Counted from the first letter of the stretch, positions 1 through 9,363 are shown. The stretch: DNA of 18,551 nt from Rhodocollybia butyracea (GCA_015501585.1 JADNRY010001034.1:1-18551), one strand, 5' to 3'. Numbers and translations are program-made. The notes: generated from the letters alone by a model not told the origin.

Positions 1-690
1 TACTAGACAGAAGGAACAAGTATCAACGTTAAACGGTCCAAGTGGGACTTCCCATCAGAAATTGATGTGAGGAGATTAATGTATCGCCGACCCCGAGGAG
101 ATTGATGCGAGGAGATTGATGTGCCGAGGTTTCCGGGATCATATCAAGATCATGCCGCGGCGTCCCGCAGATTTAAGACAGCGCGTGAAATAAATATTTC
201 ATGAGCTGTTTATTGAATAACAAGAGCATATGTACTCCCACACAACTCATATGGTGTATTTACACTGTGATATTGAAATACAGTATATAAGAAGGTGTTC
301 CAGACGAAATGGAGGCAAGCACTTTCCTCCCCCCATTCCTGTTACAGGGTTGGTGTGGTTGGTTTGTGTCTTCTAGTGACAAGTGCACATTAAACAAGAG
401 TACAAGTTAAATGAAATAAGAAAGTATAAAGAAAGAAAACCAAAGTCCTCAGTAACTACCTTATGCTCCAGAAAGTTAATAGCAGTGAGAGTGTTGTGAG
501 TAGCGCATACTCTCTCTGTCAATTGTACTTGTAGTGTAAAGTCTAAGTTCAGGCAATTGAAAGATAAAGATTAAAGCATGCCCGAGTTTGTTAGAATCTC
601 GAGACAGAAAATCTATCACAACCTTGTAAATATGATGCAGATGTATGTACTTGCAATAAGAATTCTGACTTGTTCAATGATAACCCCCTT
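1..690 (-). repeat. 3' LTR of element A
   Basis: This lies just beyond the integrase end on the minus strand and is the reverse complement, with divergence, of 15519-16135. The repeat was recognised by that second copy. The polypurine-like stretch AAGGGGG on the minus strand (plus 684-690) is the likely boundary with the internal region, but no clean TG...CA ends were found, so both ends are approximate. The outer part holds three copies of GAGGAGATTRATG (69-81, 95-107, 109-121), also present in the other copy. A GC-rich block with CCGCGG lies at about 150-175. A TATATAA motif at 283-289 reads on the plus strand, antisense to the element. Confidence 0.7.
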
Positions 691-742
691 GAACTCATGT
701 TAATCTTTGGTGTGTGTTGGTGTTGGTGTGAGGTATTCAGCT

Positions 743-1731
743 TCATAGTAGCATTTTATGCATAGCCCAGAGTCGGCATATCATTTGCATCGCTACATCC
801 CGAGCAGGTAACACTGACATCGCATCCTCCAGTGGTGTTTCTGCCGTGTTGACCACCTTCCCGAGCATTAACTCATTTGGCGTGAATCTGAATGCTGGTA
901 GGATCCGATTATTCAGTATGCGCAGTGCTTCGTCCAGGTGCTCCGGCCACTGCTGTGGCAGTGAGTCCCATGACATGTTCTTGAACTTGTCCGTATCCTC
1001 CCCTAACTCCGGAGCACACAGCCGTTTTAACACATGCAAGAGAATTTTATTCGTACCTTCCACTAAGCCATTCACCCATGGTGAGTATGCAGAGATCACA
1101 TGGTGCTTCACACCCCATTTCTCGCAGAATGCATCAACTTCTTTGCCCATGAAGTGACTACCTCCATCGGTCATGAATGTCTCTGGTGGTATGTACCCAT
1201 TAAAGATGACACCAAGACTGTCATTTGTGGTTTTCATTGAACCGGCCACCTTGTACTTGTGCACCCAAGCCCGTTGTGAATACGTGTCCAGGTAAAGTCC
1301 TACCGTCTTGTAGCCCCCTTTCCTTTTGACATCGACAGGTAGTCTCCTACCAAGAGCTTGAATGGATGCCATTGTGTGACTGGATTGAGGAGAGCATGTA
1401 AGTGAGGTGTACCAAAGTTCTTGCATTTCGTGCAATCCATGATTGCTGTAATGACCGAACCGTCTAGTTTTGGACTCCAGATGCAGTCCATTAGTGCTAG
1501 CTTTACCTTGTCTCTCCCCCAGTGCCCTTCCTCCGCATGCTCTTTTCATGCTAGTTCCACTGCCTCCTTCCACGTAACACATTCTACCTTTGCTCTATCT
1601 CTCACCCGTGCGTTCCCGCCCACTTTCCACAGTCGCCTATTCTCCACCATGTACAATGCCGCCTTGTGCGCTGCTTTCCATTTCAGCTCCTCGCCTGCGT
1701 CGCTCTCAAGCACTTTCAAGGCCTCTATGAC
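743..1731 (-). pseudogene. Element A integrase (broken)
   Basis: This is the integrase part of gypsy pol, which would insert the cDNA copy into the genome. The zinc-binding half shows HAEEGHWGRD and CTKCKNF (an HHCC arrangement, about 1440-1540). The catalytic core shows the first Asp in LLVGDYLSM, the second in MTDGGSHF and the Glu in NGLVEGTNK; exactly 35 residues separate the last two, as in retroviral-type D,D(35)E integrases. Two lesions are visible. A TGA stop lies in frame at 1546-1548, just before the zinc-binding part. A one-base loss in a run of five C (about 1316-1320, plus strand) shifts the frame in the middle of the core, so the N-terminal and catalytic parts read in different frames. 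The C-terminal end runs out at 743, and no chromodomain was seen. Confidence 0.85.
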
Positions 1732-2499
1732 CTATATAAACACCAACTCTTCCTCAAACCGCTTCTCCAATGCCTCCCAGCTTCCGGCTGCACCAGTCGT
1801 CATTACCTGACTTGCTTCTGCTACGCCGGACACATTGTTCACCAATCCTGTAACTGCCTCCCAATCCTCATTCACGCTCCACTTGCTGCCATCCCCAGCC
1901 ATCGAGTCCTGGTCCTCCCACATCTGGCTCAGTCCGTCCACAACTACATTGAGCTTTCTGGGTATATGGCGCGCGTCTACTATTTGGTGAGCTAAGATTC
2001 CGTCTCTCCATCTGGCATGGGCTGGGTTCAACTTCTCGCTGATGAGTACATCTCTGAGGGCCTGGCAGTCGGTTTCCACCTTGACCAGGAATCCCCATAT
2101 CATGTCTGAGAACTTATCCAGACCAAACTTGAGGGCCGCAAACTTGAGAAGGAAAGGTTTGTAATTTTGTTCTGATGTTGAAGTCCATGTTGATGCAAAC
2201 CCGACAGGATGTACCTTGTACGTAGTCACCCCATTTGGCTGTACGACTTCGAATCTCTGTGCGACCACCGCTGCGAACCCTTCCTTGCATCCATCAGTGG
2301 TGACTATAAAACTAGAACCGTCCCATTTTGGGGCCTTGAGCACTGGCTCGGACACGAGAGCCTTCTTCAAAGCCAGGAATGACCTAGTGTGCTCTTCCTT
2401 CCATTTATCTGCCAGCTTGAAAGACCACATGGCATTTCTGTATGTCGTTTTTGTGTAGTGCTGTGGTAGTGGAACCGACTTTAACAAGTTCCTTAACGG
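1732..2499 (-). pseudogene. Element A RNase H domain and pol connector
   Basis: This continues the pol frame after the element D insertion. The RNase H signature runs from KLADKWKEEHTRSF through FIVTTDGCKEGFAAVVAQRF (first catalytic Asp), a helix with an Asn-Tyr pair in SEQNYKPFLLKFAALKF (Glu in SEQN), and VKVETDCQALRDVL (third acidic residue). In the element this activity removes the RNA template during reverse transcription. The frame ends with a TAG at 1732-1734. The same frame stays open beyond it as far as the integrase, so the TAG looks like a point mutation (CAG to TAG fits). The apparent N-terminal residues translated from 2500 upward belong to element D, not to pol. Confidence 0.85.
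2494..2499. repeat. Left target-site duplication of element D
   Basis: TAACGG is repeated exactly at 4339-4344. Joining the pol halves across one copy of it keeps the reading frame. Confidence 0.65.
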
Positions 2500-4338
2500 T
2501 ATTAGGCCTAAAATCGGCCTAAGGCGTGTAACCGTACATTTTGACACTTTGTACGTGTTATACAGTGCAATAAGAGAGTTATACGGAGCCCGAGCATGAT
2601 AGCTGTTGCCGAGGCAAAGAACTTAACAATAATACTCAGCGAGCCGTGAAGGTACGCCCACAAGCGTAGCCTAGAGCCAAGCTAACGAGGATACCTGGGC
2701 TGCCCGGAGATGTAACGCTAGATTGTCAATCTAGTTATACCCAAGAGTGCATACTCTCTAAACTACAGGACATCTCAAAGCGGGATAAGTACTAAGCCAA
2801 CGCGTTACTCGAGGGAAGGAATTATGAGGGAAGGCATCCCTCACACTAAGACCCCAACGAGCTATGTTAAGATGTGGACTTTACAGTCCGTAACAATGGA
2901 CCAGAATGATCCCGAGGAAACCGTAGAGATCTATTCGCGGCCCGGTTGCGACCGTGAGGACGGTAGAAACATGCTTAATGGACCTACGGAAAGCTACGCG
3001 CCGGGATAGCCTTGGCAAATCAAAACATTTGATCTTAGAAATCATACATGGAAGGTCTTATCCGTTAAAGCCGACTATCGGGAATCACTTGTACATACTC
3101 AGCGCAGTTGCTCGAGATTATCATAAGTGGTGTCGTTGGAAAGCTAGATAACAGGCCTTCTCGAGAGAATGTTAATCACACTCAGGATGGACAGAACTAT
3201 CTGAGGAATAGAATGAAACTCACCCAAGGGAAACCGGGTGGCGAGTGATCATGAAGCGCAAAGGTACTCCTGACCCCGGAGAATTGTGGAGTAATCAGAG
3301 AAACCTCGCTCGGATCAAAACACTCTAAAACTATGTTAATCCTCACGAAATCATATTTTACCTCTGATATATACCCAAGAATGGACTATTTCTTTATCAT
3401 GTGTACCATATATAGGCTGGAGTTTCCTTTCCGAGCCAGATTCCTCTGTTCCACTCTCTTTCCGTCTCTCTCCGTATCTGTTTCATCTATTTTTCGTATT
3501 AAACTCTCTCTACTCAGTATATAAGCCAGATATATTTATTCAATAAGACAAGTTTCTTGCCCTCGACTTGACTGCTAAAGACCAGTGCTCCGTAGAACAT
3601 CCCCACGGGATCAGTAGCGTGACGCCTCCTGACTTGGTTATCTTAAGAAAGTAATAAACTTCACGCGCTTCGCAAAGCCCATTTATATCTTGATCGAATT
3701 TAAGTGTGTAGAGTTCTCTCGAACTCCAGATCGACTCAAATCTAGTTGCTTCCTTAGAGGGGACGGCTTCTAGTAAGGAATTATTCAGCTCCAGAGTGAG
3801 GGTTCCTTAGTTGACTTCTTCACGAAGTTAGACGAGCCACTAAGATTGTGGTACGAGTTCCTAGTGATTAAGTTCACTCACAATATCGTAGCTTGGCCCA
3901 GAGTTTGGTCGAGGACTTTACGGCGTCACAGCAGCTAGTGCCAGAGTTTGCCTAGGGTTGTTGACAAACCTCGAGATTACTATTCTAGCTAGAGCCAGAG
4001 TTTGCCTAGGAGAATCTTAGTTTCGTTGTATTGGTTTTGGTTTTGGTTAATTGATTTGGACATACACACCTGGTTCCCTCGTACACTCGTACACCCCAAC
4101 TAGGCTTCTCTTGACTTAGTTCTAAGAGTTGTCTAAGCTTAGTTACCCACGTTAGCACTACAGTCTTGAACCTGGAGCAGTCGCGCGCGTACATCCGATA
4201 TTACAAAGACTTTCCCCCGGGGAATCTCTGACAACCCGCCCTCGCTCCCTTACATATCGATAGTCTGGTTAGGTGCGGTAGTGTTTTTGTTAGGTTGTTT
4301 TATAGCACCTTTCGCATACCTACACGTAAATACCCAAA
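2500..4338. mobile_element. Element D: unclassified 1.84-kb insertion in element A pol
   Basis: Gypsy pol is continuous on both sides if this segment is removed, and the 6-mer TAACGG is present on both sides (2494-2499 and 4339-4344), as expected of a target-site duplication. The ends (TATTAGGCC... and ...ACCCAAA) have no TG/CA LTR form and no clear terminal inverted repeat. No open frame inside resembles a known protein; the longest, about 60 codons, look random. Promoter-like TATA sequences occur near 3409 (ATATATAGG) and 3519 (TATATAAG). The body carries hairpins such as TTAGGCC/GGCCTAA (2502-2522), CTAGATTG/CAATCTAG (2718-2734) and TGAGGGA/TCCCTCA (2825-2843). It could be a long solo LTR, a non-autonomous element, or a composite; the class is unknown. 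Confidence 0.6.
3898..4010. repeat. Direct repeats inside element D
   Basis: CCAGAGTTTGCCTAGG occurs identically at 3941-3956 and 3995-4010, with a diverged copy at 3898-3913 (CCAGAGTTTGGTCGAG). Spacing is 54 and 43 bp. No function can be assigned. Confidence 0.6.
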
Positions 4339-4344
4339 TAACGG
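4339..4344. repeat. Right target-site duplication of element D
   Basis: TAACGG matches the copy at 2494-2499. On the minus strand it encodes part of the pol connector downstream of the RT. Confidence 0.65.
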
Positions 4345-5205
4345 CCCTTCTATCCTTGCATAATTTCAAATTAAGTCACGGAAATGCCCTGAGAGACCAA
4401 CAAATGATGCCAGGTTCAAAGCATCCTGAGGCTGTCTCCAGTCCACTATCGCTGTTAGCTTGGCTGGGTCTGCTGTGACTTCTTTGCTAATTTTTCCCCC
4501 CGCAAAGATTCCCTCAGACATGAAGAACTCTGATTTCCCTGCAGACAGGGAAAGATCATGTTCCTGGACCCTCTGTAGGATATGCGACAGCTTCCCAAAC
4601 ATTTTGTCAAAGTTGTTGTCGGCTGATCCCCCATCGTCAACAAACAGCTCCATGATCTGGTCCCATATCAGATCTGCCAAGTTAGAGGATGTCATGTCTG
4701 CGAATGTTGATGGAGCACCTGTGAGGCCAAAGGGCATTTTTGTGCACCAGAAATACCCTTTGCCTTCTACATAGAACACTGTATATGGTCATGACTCCTC
4801 CGCAACTTCACAGGCATAGAACCCCAAGGCAAAATCAAACAAGTTGTGTCCGCTCAGAGCTTGTTGTTTTGACCTGATATTCCCTTGTGGCATCGGCGCA
4901 ATCTTTGTTACTTTGTTGATCTGCATGAAGTTTTGACATATACGCCACTTGGCCGGTTTGTTTTCTGATTCTGTTATGAACAGCACAGCCTCTGGTCTTG
5001 TTGGCATGTCAAAACATTCTGGTAAACCTGCAGCTATACACTCATCATTCAAACAATGTTTCAACTTGTCGATGCTCAGCCCTTGGCCTTCGTGCACTTT
5101 TCTTGTCAGTGTCAATGGTGACACACACTTCACCTCATCTGGTTTACACCTTTCGATGATTCCCGCTTCCAAGAGCTCATCTATCTTCCCATGGAGGTAT
5201 TCTCA
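4345..5205 (-). pseudogene. Element A reverse transcriptase (broken)
   Basis: This is the RT domain of gypsy pol, which would copy element RNA into cDNA in virus-like particles. Seen in order: a connector with DELLEAGIIERCKP, the KWRICQNFMQIN segment, the first catalytic Asp in HNLFDFALGFYACEV, the CTKMPFGLTGAPSTFADM segment, the FVDDGG catalytic motif (F-x-DD form of YxDD), and the thumb-side segment LTAIVDWRQP...LASFVGLSGHFRDLI. Three in-frame TGA stops interrupt it, at 5203-5205, 4789-4791 and 4366-4368. All three stay in one frame with the protease upstream, so they are substitutions, not frameshifts. After the last stop the frame continues (NYARIEGPL) up to the element D insertion. Both Asp residues of the active site are intact. 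Confidence 0.9.
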
Positions 5206-6570
5206 TTGTGGGGGTGTTAAACTCTTCTGATGAACTTTTTTAGAGAATTCAACGCCTTCTGGGAGGTCCAACCAATGAATGGCACCTTTTATTGGTCTGA
5301 CTTTGCTCACTGAGAGGGCAAAGCAGTTGGCGTATTCTGTCAACAAAGCCTCGACTTTTGTTTTCTGTTCTGCTGAGAGGTTTGGTCCAAGCTTCACTTG
5401 CCTCGGGATCTCCTGAACCCTCACAGGACAAAACGCTCCATCCGCTCCTTTGTTACAAGTGAACAGACTTGTGTCGCTCATTCTGTCCAATGCCTCTGGT
5501 ATTACCTCGGGCCCATCGGATCCAATGAATTTGTCGAAGATGGCATTGACAGATGTCGGAATTTCTAGATGCTCGGGGTCAGTACTGGGGCTACTGTCAG
5601 ATGGATTCATCGCTGGGACTTCCCTCGAGGGGGGTGCGTCACTTCCCCCCATTGAGCTTGCACATGTTTCCTCCATACGTCGGTTCCACCCTTTCTCATG
5701 CTCCAGTACTGCTTCCCCTTCCATCAGGCAAGGTTTTGCTCTTCTCTTCTCTATATCTTCATCCTCAACCTCTTCAATTCCTGGTTTGAGGAGTGTCTTG
5801 CACCTCTCATTCTTCCTTGGTACATGCTGTTGAACTGTGTTAGTACTGCTCACTAATTTGATGGCTAGCTGGCTTGTAACTTCCCTATCCAGCGGGATTA
5901 TCAAGTCCACAATAACCCCGCCCGCTGGTTCTGCACTCTTCTTAGGAACTTCATGTTCTGATTTGGGTTGTTGTTCATCCCCTCCCAACGTTGCCCTTAC
6001 TCCAACTACCAGCTCCTTTCCCAATCCTGTATTGAAGATCTCTCTTTTTTGCTGTTGGTCATCCTCCACTCGAAGCGAGCCTTTCCCATAGTCTTGTACT
6101 GCTTTGAATTTCTCGAGCAGTGGTTTACCGAACAAGAATTTCCAACTTCCACCACTGTCGAAGACTTCAAAAGTCCCTTCTACTTCCACATCCCCCACAG
6201 AGATCCTTCCTTCCCAAGCTGCATCCCCTTGTACTAATGTTCCGTTTGGCATGCGGAATGTCTTTTCCGAGGCCTTCCAGCCACCGATCTCCATTTTAGC
6301 TTCCTCATACGCTGCTGTTGACATTGCTGCCACCATTGCACCATCATCCACCATTGCTTCTGTTACTTTCATACTCTTCCCTCCATCATCTTTTAACCCC
6401 AATTCAACGAAAAAATGGAGTACTAACGTGGCTTATGTTGTCACAAACTGCATAGACATCAAGAACATCAGATTGCTTCAAAAAATTGCCCTCTACACTA
6501 TTCGCACAAACAGTATTTTCACGGGTCGAGAGTTTGCCAACTAAATCTCTGACCCTTCCCCATTTCCCGA
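5206..6570 (-). pseudogene. Element A protease and pol N-terminal region
   Basis: The minus-strand frame from 6402 to 5206 contains VTEAMVDDGAMVAAM, an aspartic-protease active-site motif of D-D-G-A form, followed by EGTFEVFDSGGSWKFLFGKP, the strand-rich C-terminal part. The family cleaves Gag-Pol. After it come about 200 residues rich in Glu, Lys, Ser and Pro with no visible fold (linker), then the RT connector. Upstream, about 6412-6560 reads in another frame (VGKLSTRENTV ... YAVCDNISHVSTPFF) and joins the protease frame at a run of six A on the plus strand (about 6411-6416), which fits a one-base insertion. The ORF ends in the TGA at 5203. Confidence 0.8.
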
Positions 6571-7605
6571 CTCAGTCATCCCATCAAAGATTGACCCACC
6601 AGTCTGCTGAACCATGTTTACTCCTGCAGCTCTGATACATCCCAACTCTCTCTGGCAGAACATATGCCAGTCCTTCTCCACGTTCGGGATAGTCGTCAGG
6701 CTAGGGCATGTAGCACCCCTGCCATGACCGGGTCCTCCACATCTGAAGCACTCGCCACTGCAGACTGGCATCGTTCCAGGTTGTAACGGGAGGATGGTTG
6801 TCTCGCTCAGCGGACTGGAATCATGTGCTGCTGCCCACTCTTGCAGATCTCTCTTCCACTTTTCCTTTCCTTCCGCTGTTGCAGGGTGCTGTATCTTTGC
6901 CGCCAGCCCAGCCCTCAATCTTGCTTTCGCCTTCTTGTCAAGCTCAGTCATTACTCGACGGACTCTGCCTGCACCAGGCGCACCTCCTCTAGGCCTATTA
7001 TAGGCTCTCATCGGTGAGGGAGATGGCGGAGTTTTGATCCTTGTGTTAGCAAATGTGTTAGCAAGCTTTGTTCATAGGGTTTCTGGTATAACCAATGGCT
7101 TTAGTCTGTCAATCTCATGCTGGGCTTCCACCTTTACGACTGTTATGCGTACATCCTTTATTGCCGTCGTGAACTTCTCCCAGTCATCAAATTCATCTAC
7201 CAGCTCTCTTTTCAACGTGTACGGTAGATTCTTGTACATAGTGCTGATCAGCACCTTGGAGCTCTCGATTTTGGCACCCTTTGCTAAGCGCAGCAACTTG
7301 TCAGCCCAGTACTTGTGGTATGGCTGGTTGGTTTCAATGTTCTTTGTCAAGAGTAGTTTGTGGGTAATCATCTCCTCCTCAAGCAGCTCCAGGTATGTTT
7401 TTGCGGACTTTTTCTCTTTTTTCTGAGAAGGAAATTTGGTGTTGAACAGTTTTTTTGAAGTCGGTCCAGCTGCCACCTTGCTGGGCTGCTGTCAACGTTG
7501 TGTTGTACCATTCTGCTGCCCTCAAGTCTAGCTCAAGGTTGTTGAAGGAAGAACTTCGGGTCAAGGAGTCCTGCCCCCGCCTTTCTGCATCCGGAGTAGG
7601 TGGGA
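6541..7605 (-). pseudogene. Element A gag with zinc knuckle (broken, 5' truncated)
   Basis: Gag forms the particle and binds element RNA. The N-terminal visible part (TPDAERRGQDSL... ELDLRAAEWYNTTL) reads from about 7605 to 7457. It then shifts frame at a run of seven T (7450-7456, plus strand) into SKKLFNTKFPSQKKEKKSAK and a helical region up to 7072. A TGA at 7072-7074 interrupts that frame, which continues through a Pro-rich stretch to a zinc knuckle CFRCGGPGHGRGATC (about 6735-6690). The spacing is C-x2-C-x4-H-x5-C, one residue longer than the usual last spacing. The ORF ends at the TAG at 6541. The true start is lost under copia element B. Confidence 0.8.
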
Positions 7606-7933
7606 CATGTTTCGCATTATCTTATAGTTTACCCTTCCGTGGGGGCCGTATTTCCCCCTTTTCCTTATATTATTTATCTTACCTTTTCATTTATCGGAGT
7701 GCCTAGCTATGGCTTGGCAGTTTCGAGTACTTAGTTATATACAGGACCTATCGTCCTTTCTCCCTCAGTCATTTGTACACTTCTGAGGGTGAGTTTATAC
7801 TTTATTTACATTGTTGTGAAGCCCATACTTACGCTATTATGTAGCTTATACTTATACATGTTTCACAGGTACTTACAACTTCAATACAAGTCGTTTGTAC
7901 ACTTCTGAGGCTTATACTTATACGTGTTTCACA
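7601..7933 (+). repeat. 5' LTR of copia element B
   Basis: It ends in TTTCACA immediately before the primer-binding site. A TATA-like ATATAC sits at about 7735. Two internal direct repeats are visible: TTTGTACACTTCTGAGG at 7772-7788 and 7894-7910, and a ~26-bp block beginning GCTTATACTTATAC at 7844 and again at 7910. Both copies of the second block end in TTTCACAGGT, so the LTR terminus is itself duplicated. The left boundary is uncertain by about 10 bp. Confidence 0.65.
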
Positions 7934-7949
7934 GGTTATGGGCCCCGCC
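7934..7949 (+). other. Primer-binding site, half-tRNA(iMet) type
   Basis: GGTTATGGGCCC follows the LTR end directly. It closely matches the complement of the anticodon arm of initiator tRNA-Met (GGTTATGAGCCC), which copia-type elements use as an internal (half-tRNA) primer. This fixes the LTR end and supports the copia assignment. One or two mismatches are expected from decay or tRNA differences. Confidence 0.6.
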
Positions 7950-8018
7950 TATCACTGTTAAACACATTCAATTTATACACCTTTCAATTAAGCGACTACT
8001 ACTACACGAAACCATAAA

Positions 8019-8530
8019 ATGGCTAGCAACGGAGCGATACCGCCCCCCTTACCCAACATCCCTGAGGACCAAAAGTTCGATGGGATTCGACTAGCTTGGG
8101 CACTGATAGAACAAAAAATCCAAGTCGCATTGAAAGGACAGGGGCTAATTGGATACATAGATGGAACTATCAGTATCCCCCCCATCGTTCAACTACCACT
8201 GAATGCTCCTGGTACGGCTGTCACTCCAACCCCGGTATACTCCACGAACCCATCCAGGGATGAATGGACATTTTGTAATGACTGGGCAAGAGGTATGATT
8301 GAGGCCTATGTCCTTGACCTGCCATCTCTTGTGCCTACCGTTGACAAGATGAATGCGTACGAGGTCTTTGAAGCCTTAAAGAATGAATTTGGGAAGTCGG
8401 ATGAGATGAAGAAGATCCTCTTGGATTATCATCTCAGGAGCCATGTCTTCCATGATCACGAACCCATTGACACCTTCTTCAAGACTTTCAGAGAATTGAG
8501 AAGGGAAGCAATAGAGGGAGGGAATTCACC
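8019..8530 (+). pseudogene. Element B gag (copia type), C-terminus deleted
   Basis: The ORF starts at ATG 8019, preceded by AAA, 70 nt after the primer site. The protein begins MASNGAIPPPLPNIPEDQ and shows copia Gag traits: KFDGIRLAWALIEQKIQVAL near the N-terminus, SRDEWTFCNDWARGMIEAYV in the middle, and the helical stretch YEVFEALKNEFGKSDEMKKI leading to DTFFKTFRELRREAIEGG. In copia Gag this core is followed by a zinc knuckle; none is present here. Instead, the sequence passes at about 8520-8530 directly into protease sequence in another frame, which points to an internal deletion. The ORF runs on to 8603, but its last ~25 residues are out-of-frame protease DNA. Confidence 0.75.
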
Positions 8531-8942
8531 AACTCGGGCGCCTCAGACCACTTCTTCAGGAAGCAATCAGACTTCCTTACTTATACACCATGCTCGCGCT
8601 TGAGCAGATCTTCCGAGGTGTTAACAGCCCTGAAGATAGTCGGCTATGGAAAGGCTCAGAAATCCTTTATGCACGAAGGAAAGATAATCACAATCACCTT
8701 TGAGGAGGCGCTTCATTCCCCATCTGTAACCTCAGACCTAGTATCCATCTCCAAACTATGTGACAAAGGGATGACTACTGTATTTGAGAAACAGACAGCA
8801 AAATTCTTCTCTGCATCTGGAGCCCATATTCTGACAGGGTATAGACACAGTGGCCTTTATCGCCTACAGGAAAAGGAGACGTCAGCCTTGATCGTCAAAT
8901 CGAGAACCCTGGATAAGCCAGTGGACATCGAGGGATGGCATC
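8522..8942 (+). pseudogene. Element B protease and GAG-pre-integrase region, truncated
   Basis: A continuous frame from about 8522 to 8942 reads TNSGASDHFFRKQSDF, then VGYGKAQKSFMHEGK, LHSPSVTSDLVSISKLCDKG, and ILTGYRHSGLYRL, to PVDIEGWH. The first part matches the copia protease active site, normally DSGAS; here the catalytic Asp position is Asn (AAC at 8531-8533), one G-to-A change from GAC. The later part is the GAG-pre-integrase region, which ordinarily continues after the WH into the integrase zinc-binding domain. The sequence stops exactly at that WH because LTR C begins. The segment is non-functional by truncation and active-site loss. Confidence 0.75.
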
Positions 8943-9195
8943 TGTAACGCCTCCGCCTCTCCATAATCACCACTGACCGTATCCGGCGATACGGTCATCC
9001 TAGACACCGCCGATAGACCAAACGGTCTATCTTATCATTCTATTTATTATTAATTATATAATAAATCCGTTACTATAAGTATCGTACGATTACTTAAGAG
9101 TCTAGTTAGTCTTTTACACCGTCGTACACACAATAGTATCCTATTTGTCGTGTTCACCGGTGTTCCTAAGGACTTTGCCCATAGGGCACGTTATA
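8943..9195 (+). repeat. Left (5') LTR of element C
   Basis: It begins TGTAACGCC and nearly matches 12041-12287. Identity ends near ATAGG (9181-9185). CGTTATA at 9189-9195 could be the inverted partner of the TGTAACG start, so the end is uncertain by about 15 bp. It carries a 10-bp hairpin, TGACCGTATC/GATACGGTCA (8974-8997, loop CGGC), and a 7-bp one, ATAGACC/GGTCTAT (9013-9030). Confidence 0.85.
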
Positions 9196-9363
9196 CTTTT
9201 TTGAACATCAAAAAATTACTATTGTGTGAATAACACAAAGCTATTAGTTTAAAAAGCTAAAAACAGTTATACTACCAGGTATAACAACCATTATTCCAAC
9301 TCGCTACACAATCTATACAAACCCACTCCATTTTTCCTTCCCGCTATATCATTCACTGTCCCT
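9196..9363 (+). other. Leader of element C, no gene seen
   Basis: This is A/T-rich sequence between the left LTR and the first ATG. I could not identify a primer-binding site. It has hairpins TTGTGT/ACACAA (9232-9248) and GTTATAC/GTATAAC (9266-9285). Confidence 0.5.

Larger units (their letters stand above)
1..7605 (-). mobile_element. Element A: decayed Ty3/gypsy LTR retrotransposon
   Basis: On the minus strand the order is gag, protease, reverse transcriptase, RNase H, integrase, 3' LTR, which is the Ty3/gypsy order (RNase H before integrase). All domains are recognisable by motif: a zinc knuckle, VDDGA protease, FVDD reverse transcriptase, TTDG RNase H, and an H-H-C-C plus D,D-35-E integrase. 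The copy is dead: gag and pol carry in-frame stops at 7072, 5203, 4789, 4366, 1732 and 1546, and frame changes near 7450, 6560, 6411 and 1316. The 5' LTR, primer site and start of gag are missing because copia element B begins at about 7601. Element D interrupts pol between RT and RNase H. The left window edge lies at or near the outer end of the 3' LTR. Confidence 0.9.
7601..8942 (+). mobile_element. Element B: 5' part of a Ty1/copia LTR retrotransposon
   Basis: It contains an LTR, a primer-binding site, a copia-type gag and the protease/GAG-pre-integrase start of pol. Its left end lies inside the gag of element A and its right end is cut by the LTR of element C at 8942/8943. The remaining pol (integrase, RT, RNase H) and 3' LTR are not found to the right of element C, so they were lost by deletion or rearrangement or lie elsewhere. 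The exact left end could be 7601 (TGGGAC) or 7608 (TGTTTC), since no second LTR is available for comparison. Confidence 0.75.

Noticed and set aside
283..289. TATATAA as the promoter of element A
   Set aside because: It reads on the plus strand, opposite to the element, and is not conserved as a TATA box in the second copy.
846..1157. Plus-strand ORF of 103 codons
   Set aside because: It is antisense to the gypsy integrase, whose motifs are clear on the minus strand.
2824..3151. Two ~60-codon plus-strand ORFs in element D
   Set aside because: They overlap in different frames, have no known motif, and lie in hairpin-containing sequence; chance ORFs are likely.
5450..6544. Several plus-strand ORFs up to 146 codons, Ser/Pro-rich
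   Set aside because: They are antisense shadows of the protease-linker region of element A and have no motifs.
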